Below are positions 43,779-51,884 of a stretch of 64,000 nucleotides of DNA, piece by piece. This DNA is from JBFWUM01 sp050247255. Its GTDB lineage: Bacteria; Acidobacteriota; Vicinamibacteria; Vicinamibacterales; UBA2999. Both the position numbers and the translations under genes were made by a program. Within the stretch, counting starts at the first letter, position 1, and every line of letters begins with the position of its first letter. Below the pieces are notes generated by a model that worked only from the letters and a program-made list of their open reading frames with translations, had not been told where the DNA came from and searched no databases. Location: assembly GCA_050247255.1 (NCBI GenBank), contig JBFWUM010000006.1:1-64000 (forward strand), read 5' to 3'.

Positions 43779-44326
43779 CGCGCGCCCTCGCCGTCCTGCT
43801 GCTGTCGGCGCTCGGCGCGGGATCCGCCCTGCCGGCGTTCGCCCAGCCGGGTACGGGGCGCTCGCCTTCTGAATACGAGGTCAAGGCGGCGTACCTGCTC
43901 AACTTCATCCGGTTCACGCGGTGGCCGCGCGCCGCGCAAGGGCCATTTGAGATGTGCCTGCTGGGTGCCGACCCCTTCGGCCCCACGCTGAACTCCACCG
44001 TGGAGGCGGAGCGGGTCGGCGGGCGGCCGGTCACGGTGCGGCGCCTTTCTGCCCAGGACGATCGCACCAGCTGCCACCTGCTCTACATCAGTCCCAGCGA
44101 GGAGCCCCGCCTGCTGGCGACGCTGGCGCGGCTGGACGGCAGCGACGTGCTGACGGTCAGCGACATGCCCGGCTTCGTGCCGCGTAACGGGATGATCCAG
44201 CTGGTCACCGAGGGCGGACGCGTGCGGTTCGACGCGAACCTCGATGCGGCGGTGGCGGCGGGGCTGATGTTGAGCTCGGACCTGCTGCGCGTCGCCCGGA
44301 ACGTGCGGAGGGCGAACCAGCCATGA
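43775..44326 (+). CDS. YfiR family periplasmic protein
   Basis: A 183-residue protein whose ATG overlaps the receptor stop (ATGA). Signal peptide LAVLLLSALGAGSALPAFAQ. YfiR/DUF4154 motifs: SPSEYEVKAAYLLNFIRFTRWP at the mature start, CLLGADPFG, CHLLYISPSEE, VLTVSDMPGF and GMIQLVTEGGRVRFDANLDAA. YfiR normally restrains a membrane signalling partner from the periplasm, usually the diguanylate cyclase YfiN; here the partner is a histidine kinase. Confidence 0.93.
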   Translation: MTRALAVLLLSALGAGSALPAFAQPGTGRSPSEYEVKAAYLLNFIRFTRWPRAAQGPFEMCLLGADPFGPTLNSTVEAERVGGRPVTVRRLSAQDDRTSCHLLYISPSEEPRLLATLARLDGSDVLTVSDMPGFVPRNGMIQLVTEGGRVRFDANLDAAVAAGLMLSSDLLRVARNVRRANQP

Positions 44327-45813
44327 GTCTTGCCGACTGGTTCCGGCGGCAGCCGCTGCCCCGCACGCTGACGGGGATGACCCTGTTCGTCAGCGGCTTC
44401 GCCGTCGTCACCGTCTGCGCCGCGTTCGCGGTCTACGACGCCTTCATGTTCCGCGACGGGCTGGCGCAGACCCTGGCGGTCCAGGCGCGCATCGTGGCCG
44501 CCCAGAGCGAGACGCCGCTGCTCTTCAATGACCAGGAGGCCGCCGAGCGGACGCTGCAGTCGCTGGCCGACTCGCCCGAGGTGCTCGGCGCCGAGATCCG
44601 GCTGCCCGACGGCACGCCGTTCGTCATCTTCCGGCGCGACAACACGCCGCTGCCGGGCCCGCCGGCGCTGGAGGCGGGGGCCCAGGACGCGCGGGACGTG
44701 TCGTTCTCGTCGATCGGCGTCGTCCGGGCGGTGGCGGTCGACGGCATGCCGCTCGGCACCGTGCACCTGCGCGGCACGCTCGAAGGACTCTACGCGCGGT
44801 TCTTCCGCTTCGGCATGATCGTCCTGCTCGTGCTGCTGCTGGCGCTCGTCATCACCGTGCCGGTGGCGTTCTACGTCCAGCGCAGCATCTCCGAGCCATT
44901 GCTGGCGCTGGCCACCACCGCACAAGCCGTCTCGGAGCATCAGGACTACTCGCTGCGGGCGCCGGTGGGAGGCGCCGGGCCAGAGCTCACCGGGCTCGCC
45001 GCCACCTTCAACACCATGCTGGCCACCGTCGAGGAGCGCAACTGGCAATTGAGCGCGTCGCATGCCGAGCTCGACGCGCGGGTGCAGCAGCGCACCGCCG
45101 AGCTCCAGGCGAGCAACGACGAGCTGGAGGCCTTCAGCTACTCGGTGTCGCACGATCTGCGCGCGCCGCTGCGGCACGTGACCGGCTTCGCCTCGCTCCT
45201 GCAGCGCCAGAGCGCGGCTGCGCTCGACGCGACGGGACAGCGCTACGTGCAGACGATGATCGACTCGGCGGCCCAGATGGGACGGCTGATCGACGACCTG
45301 CTCGCCTTCTCGCGCATCGGCCGATCGGCCATGTCGACGAACCGCGTCGAACTGACGCCGCTGGTCGAGGCCGCACGGGCCGAGGTGGCGCGCGACCACC
45401 CGCAGCGGGCCATTGCCTGGCACATCGAGCCGCTGCCGGACGTGGCCGGCGATTCGGCGCTGCTGCGGCTGGTCTTCGTCAACCTGCTGTCGAACGCCGT
45501 CAAGTACAGCGGGAAGCGCGAACAGGCGTGCGTGTCGGTCGCGACGGTGCCGTCGGACCAGGCCCACGAGGTCGTCGTGGCCGTCCGCGACAACGGCGTC
45601 GGCTTCGACATGCAGTACGCGCACAAGCTGTTCGGCGTGTTCCAGCGGCTGCACAGCGCGCAGGAGTTCAGCGGCACCGGCATCGGCCTCGCCAATGTCC
45701 GCCGCATCGTCACGCGTCACGGCGGCCGCGTCTGGGCCGAGGCGCGCCCCAACGAAGGCGCCACCTTCTTCGTCGCTCTGCCGCGCTGGACCCCGAGGGA
45801 CACACGACCATGA
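44323..45813 (+). CDS. Membrane sensor histidine kinase with CHASE8-like sensor
   Basis: A 496-residue kinase overlapping yfiR by 4 nt. TM1 at residues 16-40 (LTGMTLFVSGFAVVTVCAAF), periplasmic domain of CHASE8 type about 40-155, TM2 about 165-187, HAMP, a coiled coil (ASHAELDARVQQRTAELQAS), HisKA with SYSVSHDLRAPLRH and HATPase with NLLSNAVKY, DNGVGFDM and GTGIGLANV. The architecture resembles YfiN (CHASE8-HAMP-GGDEF), with the GGDEF output replaced by a histidine kinase. Expected to be gated by YfiR. Confidence 0.92.
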   Translation: MSLADWFRRQPLPRTLTGMTLFVSGFAVVTVCAAFAVYDAFMFRDGLAQTLAVQARIVAAQSETPLLFNDQEAAERTLQSLADSPEVLGAEIRLPDGTPFVIFRRDNTPLPGPPALEAGAQDARDVSFSSIGVVRAVAVDGMPLGTVHLRGTLEGLYARFFRFGMIVLLVLLLALVITVPVAFYVQRSISEPLLALATTAQAVSEHQDYSLRAPVGGAGPELTGLAATFNTMLATVEERNWQLSASHAELDARVQQRTAELQASNDELEAFSYSVSHDLRAPLRHVTGFASLLQRQSAAALDATGQRYVQTMIDSAAQMGRLIDDLLAFSRIGRSAMSTNRVELTPLVEAARAEVARDHPQRAIAWHIEPLPDVAGDSALLRLVFVNLLSNAVKYSGKREQACVSVATVPSDQAHEVVVAVRDNGVGFDMQYAHKLFGVFQRLHSAQEFSGTGIGLANVRRIVTRHGGRVWAEARPNEGATFFVALPRWTPRDTRP

Positions 45814-46256
45814 TTGCCGACCTGAAACGCATCCTGATCGCCGAAGACAACCCGAACGATCTCGAGCTGACGCTGACGGCGCTCAACGAGAACCATGTCG
45901 CCAACGAGATCATCACCGTCGGCGACGGCGCCGAGGCGCTCGACTATCTCTATTCGCGCGGCCGCTTCGCCGGCCGGCCGCCCGGTTCGCCCGCCGTGGT
46001 GCTGCTCGACATGAAGATGCCGAAGGTCGACGGCATCGAGGTGCTGCGGCAAATCAAGACCGATCCGCAGCTGCGCACCGTGCCGGTCGTCATGCTGACC
46101 TCGTCGGCCGAGGAGCCGGACCTGAAGCGCAGCTACGAGCTGGGGGTGAACGCCTACGTCGTCAAGCCGGTCGATTTCACGGAATTCATTTCCGCCGTGA
46201 GCCGCCTGGGGATCTTCTGGGGGCTGGTCAACACGTCGCCACCGACACGAGGCTGA
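45810..46256 (+). CDS. Single-domain response regulator, Rcp1-like
   Basis: A 148-residue protein; the ATG overlaps the kinase stop. A stand-alone receiver: ILIAEDNPNDLEL (acid pocket), VVLLDMKMPKVDG with the phospho-acceptor Asp, MLTSSAEEPD with the switch Ser/Thr, and VNAYVVKPVDF with the conserved lysine. The long loop with YSRGRFAGRPPGSPAV is typical of Rcp1 regulators paired with phytochrome-like kinases. No output domain; it probably shuttles phosphate to another protein. Confidence 0.95.
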   Translation: MIADLKRILIAEDNPNDLELTLTALNENHVANEIITVGDGAEALDYLYSRGRFAGRPPGSPAVVLLDMKMPKVDGIEVLRQIKTDPQLRTVPVVMLTSSAEEPDLKRSYELGVNAYVVKPVDFTEFISAVSRLGIFWGLVNTSPPTRG

Positions 46257-47749
46257 TGGACCGCCCCCTCCGGCTGCTGCTGGTCGAAGACCTGCCCGCG
46301 GATGCCGAGCTGATGCTCGCCGAGCTTCATCGCGGCGGCCTCGATGCCGACGTCGAGCGCGTCGACCGCGAGGACGCGTACCTGGCGGCGCTCAACCGGT
46401 CGCTCGACATCGTGCTGTCCGACTTCAACGTGCCGGGCTTCGGCGCGCTGCGCGCGCTGGAGCTGCTGAAGGAGCGCGCGCCCGAGGTCCCGTTCATCGT
46501 CGTCTCCGGCAGCATCGGCGAGGAGACCGCCGTCGAACTGCTGCGCAATGGCGCCTCCGACTACCTGCTGAAGGATCGGATGGGCCGGCTGCCCCAGGCC
46601 GTGCGCCGGGCAATCGATCAGCGCCGGCTCGAGCGCGAGAAACGGCAGCTCGAGGATCAGTTCCGCCAGGCGCAGAAGATGGAGGCGATCGGCCAGCTCG
46701 CCGGCGGCGTCGCCCACGACTTCAACAACCTGCTGACCGTCATCCAGGGCTACGTCGAGCTGCTCGAGGAGCGGCTGGTCGACGACACGCGGTCGTGCAC
46801 GTTCCTCGGCGAGCTGCGGCACGCGTCGGTGTCGGCCGCGTCGCTGACGCGGCAGCTGCTCGCCTTCAGCCGGCGCCAGATCCTGGAGCCGCGGGTGCTC
46901 GACCTCGCCGAGGCCGTCCGCGCGGTGGAACCGATCGTGCGCCGGTTGATCGGCGAGCACATCACAGTGCACGTCCACGCCGACGCGCGGCTGCGCATCC
47001 TGGCGGATAGCGGCCAGATCGAGCAGATCATCCTCAACCTCGCCGTGAATGCGCGCGACGCCATGCCGGATGGAGGGCGCCTCGACATCCGCGTCAGCCG
47101 CGATTCCAATCGCCGCAAGGCCGTGCTCGAAGTGGCCGACACCGGCGTCGGCATGGACGAGCAGACCCAGTCACGCATCTTCGAGCCGTTCTTCACCACG
47201 AAGGGGGTCGGCCGCGGCACCGGCCTCGGCCTGGCGACGGTCTACGGCATCGTCCAGCAGAGCGGCGGCCGGATCGACGTGCAGAGCGCGCCCGGGCGCG
47301 GCACCACGTTCGCGCTGCGCTTTCCCGAAGCAGAGGGGGCGGAGGCGCCGTCGCCCCAGCAGTCCGCGCCGGCGACATTGTCCGGTAGCGAGCAGGTGCT
47401 CGTCGTCGAAGACGATGCGCTGGTCCGCGAGCTGGTGCGGACCGTGCTGGAGCGCGCCGGCTATGGCGTGACGACGACTGCCACGCCGGGCGAGGCGCAC
47501 GCCGTGGCGGCGGACCGCGGCGACACGTTCGACCTGCTGATCACCGACGTCGTCCTGCCCGAGATGAACGGCCGGATGCTGGCGGCGCAGCTGCTCGCGC
47601 GGCACCCGGATCTCCACGTGTTGTACATGTCGGGATACATCGACACGGTGGCGCTCCCGGGCGGCATCATCGACGGGAAGACGCCGTTCCTGCGCAAGCC
47701 GTTCACGCCCGAGACGCTTCTGCGCAAGGTGCGGCAGACGCTCGACTGA
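46256..47749 (+). CDS. Hybrid kinase: receiver, histidine kinase, receiver
   Basis: A 497-residue protein starting in a TGATG overlap. N-terminal receiver (LLLVEDLPADAEL; IVLSDFNVPGFG; DYLLKDRM), HisKA with QLAGGVAHDFNNLLTVIQGY (HDFNN type), HATPase with NLAVNARDAMPDGG and GRGTGLGLATVYGIV, and a C-terminal receiver (VLVVEDDALVREL; LLITDVVLPEMNG; LRKPFTPETLL). No membrane segment. It ends the five-gene TonB-YfiR-kinase operon and probably takes part in the same phosphorelay. Confidence 0.94.
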   Translation: MDRPLRLLLVEDLPADAELMLAELHRGGLDADVERVDREDAYLAALNRSLDIVLSDFNVPGFGALRALELLKERAPEVPFIVVSGSIGEETAVELLRNGASDYLLKDRMGRLPQAVRRAIDQRRLEREKRQLEDQFRQAQKMEAIGQLAGGVAHDFNNLLTVIQGYVELLEERLVDDTRSCTFLGELRHASVSAASLTRQLLAFSRRQILEPRVLDLAEAVRAVEPIVRRLIGEHITVHVHADARLRILADSGQIEQIILNLAVNARDAMPDGGRLDIRVSRDSNRRKAVLEVADTGVGMDEQTQSRIFEPFFTTKGVGRGTGLGLATVYGIVQQSGGRIDVQSAPGRGTTFALRFPEAEGAEAPSPQQSAPATLSGSEQVLVVEDDALVRELVRTVLERAGYGVTTTATPGEAHAVAADRGDTFDLLITDVVLPEMNGRMLAAQLLARHPDLHVLYMSGYIDTVALPGGIIDGKTPFLRKPFTPETLLRKVRQTLD

Positions 47750-47767
47750 CGGCCGAAGCCGGTGCGC

Positions 47768-48436
47768 TTACCGCCTGGCCGTCAAGGCGCGTTGCAGCAC
47801 CGAGCGCCAGGTGAACATCCGCCCGCCGATCGCCGTCAGCAGCGCAATGACGGCGGCGGCCGTCAGGCCGTGCCAGACGAGAATGACGCTGTTGAACGCA
47901 TGGGGCCGCAGGACGCAGGCGCCGATGTTCGCGACAGCCACCGCCGCGAGGCCGCCGAGCGCAGCGGTCAGTCCCGGCGTCAGCGGGGCGCCGCGCGTCA
48001 GCATCGACCAGAGCGCCGTCCACAGCAACCCGCCGCCGACCGACAGCGACACGACGCAGGGCCAGTCCGTCTGCCCGGCAAGCCCGAGGGTCCCAAGCGA
48101 GCGGACGTCGTGCACGGTTCCACCGATGACGGTGACCGCCCAGGCAGCAGCCGCCGCAAGCGGCCAGCCCACGGCGGGCGTTCGCCCTGGCACGACAGAG
48201 CGGAACGCCGCAACCGCGGCGGTCAAGGCCAGCAGCGCCGACGTCCCGCGCTGCAGCCAGTACAGCGGTTCGGTGGCAGGCCCGGCGGGGTTTCGCAGGA
48301 AGGCCAGCACGGCAAACGCGGCCACGTACAGCGCCGCGCCGGCCAGCCATGCCGTGGCGCGCCGGCCCGGCGCCGGCAACGGCTCGACAGGTCCGGCATC
48401 ACGCGCGAGGCTCGCAATCAGTTCTCGAGTCTCCAT
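47768..48436 (-). CDS. DUF1109/NrsF-like anti-sigma factor
   Basis: A 222-residue protein with six membrane segments, starting at 48436 one base after the sigma gene's stop. Short cytoplasmic N-terminus (ETRELIASLARDAGPVEPLP) as in NrsF, which binds the sigma factor. A cysteine in TDWPCVVSL and another in NIGACVLRPHA suggest redox control, as known for NrsF with SigF in Caulobacter. Likely holds the adjacent ECF sigma factor inactive at the inner membrane. Confidence 0.87.
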   Translation of the reverse strand: METRELIASLARDAGPVEPLPAPGRRATAWLAGAALYVAAFAVLAFLRNPAGPATEPLYWLQRGTSALLALTAAVAAFRSVVPGRTPAVGWPLAAAAAWAVTVIGGTVHDVRSLGTLGLAGQTDWPCVVSLSVGGGLLWTALWSMLTRGAPLTPGLTAALGGLAAVAVANIGACVLRPHAFNSVILVWHGLTAAAVIALLTAIGGRMFTWRSVLQRALTARR

Positions 48437-48437
48437 C

Positions 48438-49061
48438 TCAGTCTCCCGCCCCCAACGCCTTGCGCAGGGCACCGATCGCGCGATGCGTCGCGACCTTGAG
48501 CGCGCCGACGCTCGTTCCCGTCAGCTCCGATGCCTCGTGCAGGGACAACTCCTGCAGTTTGAGGAGCTCGATGGCCTGCCGCTGTCCCGGCGGCAGCGCC
48601 TGAATTGCCGCGGCGAGCGCCGCCGCGTCGCCCGGCCCCTCGTCACGGCGCTCCGGCATCACCTCGCCGGCGGCCTGCTCGTCGTCGAACGGCTGTTCGC
48701 GGCGCCGGCGGCGCGCGTCGCGGCGCGCGGCGTCGCCCAGGCGGTGGCGGACGATGGCCGACACCCACGGGAGGAGCGGGCGCGACGGGTCGTAGGTCGC
48801 GCGCGCGGCATGCAGGGACAGGAGCGTGTCCTGCACCAGGTCTTCGATGGCGTCTGCGCCAAACGACCCGCGCCGCGCGCGCACCATCCGGCGCACGATT
48901 GGCGTCAGGGCCGTCAGGAGGACCGTGTAGGCCGCGGCGTCCCCTCCCTGTGCGCGCTGCATCAGGCGCCCGAGGGCAATCTCGGCCTCTGCGCGATCCT
49001 CCACATCGCCATCGTACTTCGGCTCAGTCGAGCTCGTCGGCGCGTCCCCACTGCCAGCCAT
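48438..49061 (-). CDS. ECF RNA polymerase sigma factor
   Basis: Up to 207 residues. Sigma-2 has RRMVRARRGSFG and DAIEDLVQDTLLSLHAARAT with the core-binding DLVQDT; YDPSRPLLPWVSAIVRHRLGD covers 2.3-2.4. Sigma-4 has LPPGQRQAIELLKLQELSLHEASELT and the recognition helix SVGALKVATHRAIGAL. The ATG at 49061 overlaps the DUF6152 gene by 38 nt; a GTG at 49004 is the alternative. It sits with an NrsF-like anti-sigma factor in one transcript. Confidence 0.92.
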   Translation of the reverse strand: MAGSGDAPTSSTEPKYDGDVEDRAEAEIALGRLMQRAQGGDAAAYTVLLTALTPIVRRMVRARRGSFGADAIEDLVQDTLLSLHAARATYDPSRPLLPWVSAIVRHRLGDAARRDARRRRREQPFDDEQAAGEVMPERRDEGPGDAAALAAAIQALPPGQRQAIELLKLQELSLHEASELTGTSVGALKVATHRAIGALRKALGAGD

Positions 49062-49416
49062 CCGCCGGGCGTGCGAGCGAGATGATCAGCATCTGGTGCG
49101 CATCGCCGCTTCGCGACGGGTGGCCGACGACCTCGATGTGATCCCCGGGGCGGAGCGTGAAACGGGTGACTCCGGTCCCGGCGAGCGCAGCGGTGTCGCG
49201 CCACTCCAGCGACCAACGCCGCAGCACGCCCGAGTCGTCCATGGCTTCGAGATGCACGTAGGTATGCGGATCGCGGAACGACACCTGGAGCACCGTCCCG
49301 CGCAGGACCTGCGCCTGCTCGAGACGGTACGTGGCGGCCAGGGAATGATGCGCCGCAACCGGCAGCGCCAGGGTGGTCAGAATGGCTGTGAACAAGGCAG
49401 CGATGAATGGCTTCAT
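49024..49416 (-). CDS. DUF6152 family exported protein
   Basis: A 130-residue protein with a signal peptide (FIAALFTAILTTLALPVAAH). The mature start HHSLAATY is the family mark, and TYVHLEAMDDSG with RRWSLEWRDTAAL form the conserved core of a small beta-barrel domain. Function is unknown; relatives are common in Acidobacteriota and Proteobacteria. Its 3' end overlaps the sigma-factor frame by 38 nt, so it may be in the same regulon. Confidence 0.8.
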   Translation of the reverse strand: MKPFIAALFTAILTTLALPVAAHHSLAATYRLEQAQVLRGTVLQVSFRDPHTYVHLEAMDDSGVLRRWSLEWRDTAALAGTGVTRFTLRPGDHIEVVGHPSRSGDAHQMLIISLARPADGWQWGRADELD

Positions 49417-49586
49417 GCCAGAGACTTCGCTGCGGGCGCCGAAAAGGTTACGGTGACGCCGAAGGCCCCTCGAGCCCGTCCCACGACGCTCGACGGGCTG
49501 CGCGGGATCCGCACATCGGGCCGGCTGAAGCCAGCCCCCGCGACGAGAGCCGGATACGACGGTGCATCGGAGAATACGGAGGGATT

Positions 49587-49654
49587 TCACACGGAGGAAC
49601 GGAGAAACGGAGGCGCCTGGCTATTGATCTCCGCTACTCCGCTGCTCCGTGTGA
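49587..49654. repeat. Inverted CGGAGAAA-type array
   Basis: TCACACGGAGGAACGGAGAA on the left, short centre GCGCCTGGCTATTGAT, right CTCCGCTACTCCGCTGCTCC then GTGTGA. A few extra units (GGAGAATACGGAGGG) precede it. It is close to the stop of the next leftward gene. The same design with different centre lies at 53227. Confidence 0.9.
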
Positions 49655-49671
49655 AGTCGCTACCCGGCGCG

Positions 49672-50283
49672 TCAGTGAACCGGCCGCGCCTGGATCTCGG
49701 TGAGCATCACTGGCGACGTGGCGTAGTTTTCGAGCTCGACGATGTTGTCGTGCGCGATCACCTTGGTGGCGTACGACATGGTGCCAGAGCCCTTGCCGTC
49801 GCCGCCGATCTGCATCTGGATGACCGTGAACGGGTACTCGATCGTGCGCGGGCGATACCACGCCTCCCACGCGCCGATCGGCCGGTCGGTGGCGACGACA
49901 ATGCGGCGGCCGCCGTCCTCGCCCGGCATCTGGTGCGCGTAGTGGAGGTCGTAGCCGATCGAATCGGGGGCGCGGATGAAGCCCACGGGCTCGGTGTCAC
50001 GCAGCGCCTCGAGCGCCTGCCGCGGCCCCTCCTCGAGCAGCGTCCTCACCAGCCGCTCGCGCTCGCCGTCGGTCGACCAGCGCTCGACGCGGATGATCAC
50101 CCGCCCTGCCCCACTGCGCAGGTTGTCGTTGGCAATCGCGATGGCGTTGAACTCTTCCGCCACACCGTGCGTCTGGGTATAGCCGAGGGTGATGAACCCG
50201 ACGATGCCAAGCACGAACGCCGCGATCCAGGCGTTGTGCCTGGTGCCTCGTGCATTGAGCCTTGAGCATTGTGCCTGGTGCAT
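49672..50283 (-). CDS. Exported conserved hypothetical protein with repeat-derived start
   Basis: A 203-residue protein. Its first 17 residues (HQAQCSRLNARGTRHN) are translated CAAGGCTCAATGC-type repeat, so the present start codon is inside the array; a hydrophobic signal-like segment follows (AWIAAFVLGIVGFITLGYT). The rest has GRVIIRVERWSTDGERERL, GYDLHYAHQMPGEDGGRRIV and YPFTVIQMQIGGDGKGSG, a pattern I associate with exported proteins of Acidobacteriota. Function is unknown. Confidence 0.72.
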   Translation of the reverse strand: MHQAQCSRLNARGTRHNAWIAAFVLGIVGFITLGYTQTHGVAEEFNAIAIANDNLRSGAGRVIIRVERWSTDGERERLVRTLLEEGPRQALEALRDTEPVGFIRAPDSIGYDLHYAHQMPGEDGGRRIVVATDRPIGAWEAWYRPRTIEYPFTVIQMQIGGDGKGSGTMSYATKVIAHDNIVELENYATSPVMLTEIQARPVH

Positions 50284-50286
50284 TGT
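50234..50286 (-). repeat. CAAGGCTCAATGC-type array at a gene start
   Basis: In leftward reading: CACCAGGCACAATGCTCAAG, GCTCAATGCACGAGGCACCA, GGCACAA. It shares its words with the in-frame helicase array at 24323. It supplies the start codon and the first residues of the leftward gene. Confidence 0.85.
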
Positions 50287-50293
50287 TGGCTCC

Positions 50294-50469
50294 TCAGAAA
50301 GCCGGCGTCAGGTTGAACTGCCAGGCCCATCCCCTGCCCGGACGGTCGAGCGGGCGCACGTAGTTGATCTCGCCGATAGGTTGGTGCCGAAGTACTGCCC
50401 CGAGGTCGGGAGCACAGCGGTCGCGCTGAGCACGGTCACCATGACGACTGAGCGAAACGCTGCACGCAT
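50294..50469 (-). pseudogene. Small exported protein with a frameshift
   Basis: From the ATG at 50469 a signal peptide is read (AFRSVVMVTVLSATAVLPTS) and then GQYFGTN. Near 50390 the frame must shift by one or two bases to continue as PIGEINYVRPLDRPGRGWAW and QFNLTPAF before a stop. The total would be about 60 residues. A sequencing error or a decayed gene could explain it. The 50287-50646 interval holds nothing else supported. Confidence 0.35.
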
Positions 50470-50646
50470 GCGCACCCCTTCTGAAGAACGGGGCTTTTTC
50501 GTGCATACCGCATTCCGATTGTGGACAATTTCCGCGTCACGGGAAAAATCACGCGCCGGTTCGACCGGCGGCGGCGGCGATTGCGGAAAAACCGGGGCGA
50601 TCCCGCGGGCGGTACCGGGGCGCGCGGCTTGCGCTACCCACGGCGC

Positions 50647-50862
50647 ATGGCACGACGCACGATCGTTCTTCATCCAATCCATCCGGAGCGGGTCTGCTGG
50701 GGCTGCGACCTCTACTGCCCTGCCGATGCGCTCCGATGCGGCAACGGCACGATCCGCACACCTCACCCGGTCGAGCTGTTCGGCGACAACTGGGACGACC
50801 CCGGCTCCCAAGCCACCGATGCGGCGGATGCAGACGTGGATAGGGACGGGGCCGCGCAATGA
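50647..50862 (+). CDS. DUF3079 family protein
   Basis: A 71-residue protein. LHPIHPERVCWGCDLYCPAD with CWGCDLYC and the later CGNGTIRTPHPVELFGDNW are the DUF3079 signature; cysteines and histidines suggest a metal or cluster site. Its ATG overlaps the following radical SAM gene start region: TGA and ATG share bases at 50859-50862. The protein may be a partner of that enzyme. The C-terminal 20 residues are acidic and less conserved. Confidence 0.85.
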   Translation: MARRTIVLHPIHPERVCWGCDLYCPADALRCGNGTIRTPHPVELFGDNWDDPGSQATDAADADVDRDGAAQ

Positions 50863-51884
50863 GCGCCGCCACCTACGCTGAACGACCGCTGCGCGTGTAC
50901 TGGGAGGTGACGCGCGCGTGCGATCTCGCCTGCCGGCACTGCCGCGCCTCGGCGCAGCCCGACCCGCACCCCGATACGCTGTCGCCGCTGGCCGGGCTCA
51001 CGCTGATCGCCGCGCTCGCCCGGTTCGGCGCGCCGCTGCCGCACCTGGTCCTCACCGGCGGCGATCCGCTGAAGCGTCCCGACCTCTTCGACCTGATCGA
51101 CGCGGCGCGATCGGTCGGGTTCCAGGTCTCCCTCGCGCCGAGCGCGACACCGCTCCTCACGGCAGCGGCACTCTGGGAGTTCCGCGACCACGGCGTGAGC
51201 GCCATTTCGCTCAGCCTCGACGGCTCCACCGCGGCGCGCCACGACGCCCTGCGCGGCGTGCCCGGCACCTTCGAGCGGACGCTCGCCGCCGCCGGGATTG
51301 CCGCCGACTGCGGCCTGCCCTTCCAGATCAATACCCTCGTCTGCGAGGACACCGTCGACGATCTGCCGGCGATTCTCGAACGGGTGCTGGCGATCGGCGC
51401 CGCGCGCTGGAGCCTGTTCTTTCTCGTGGAGGTCGGACGGGGGACTGTGTTGCGACCAGTGTCGGCCGAACGAGCGGAGACCGTGCTGGAGTGGATTGCG
51501 GCACTGGGTCGGCCACAGGGGCTCGTCGTCACGACGACCGAGGCGCCGCAGCTGCGGCGGCTGGCGCGGCGGCCGGCGATGCACGCCGCCGGCGTTCGCG
51601 ACGGCAACGGCATCCTGTTCATCTCGCACACCGGCGACATCTGCCCGTCGGGGTTCCTGGAACTGCCCGCCGGCAACGTCCGGACCGACCACGTCGTCGA
51701 TGTCTACCGGCGATCGCCGCTTTTCACCGCATTGCGGCAGCCGGATCGCTTCGGCGGCCGCTGCGGCCAGTGTGAGTTCAGGATGGAGTGCGGCGGCTCG
51801 CGGGCACGGGCGTTGGCGGCGACCGGTGACCCGCTCGCCGCCGACCCGCTGTGCGCCTACGAGCCGGCCGTGCGCTGCCGGTAG
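50859..51884 (+). CDS. Radical SAM/SPASM domain protein
   Basis: A 341-residue enzyme. The radical SAM cluster is TRACDLACRHCRA (CxxxCxxC) at about residues 21-27, LTGGDPLKRPDLF follows, and SISLSLDGSTAARHDALRG is typical of the NirJ/AhbC-related TIGR04053 group. The C-terminal SPASM region has CPSGF, CGQCEFRMECGG and a final CAYEP cysteine for a second cluster. Relatives act on haem precursors or peptides. It is coupled by ATGA overlap to the DUF3079 gene. Confidence 0.9.
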   Translation: MSAATYAERPLRVYWEVTRACDLACRHCRASAQPDPHPDTLSPLAGLTLIAALARFGAPLPHLVLTGGDPLKRPDLFDLIDAARSVGFQVSLAPSATPLLTAAALWEFRDHGVSAISLSLDGSTAARHDALRGVPGTFERTLAAAGIAADCGLPFQINTLVCEDTVDDLPAILERVLAIGAARWSLFFLVEVGRGTVLRPVSAERAETVLEWIAALGRPQGLVVTTTEAPQLRRLARRPAMHAAGVRDGNGILFISHTGDICPSGFLELPAGNVRTDHVVDVYRRSPLFTALRQPDRFGGRCGQCEFRMECGGSRARALAATGDPLAADPLCAYEPAVRCR

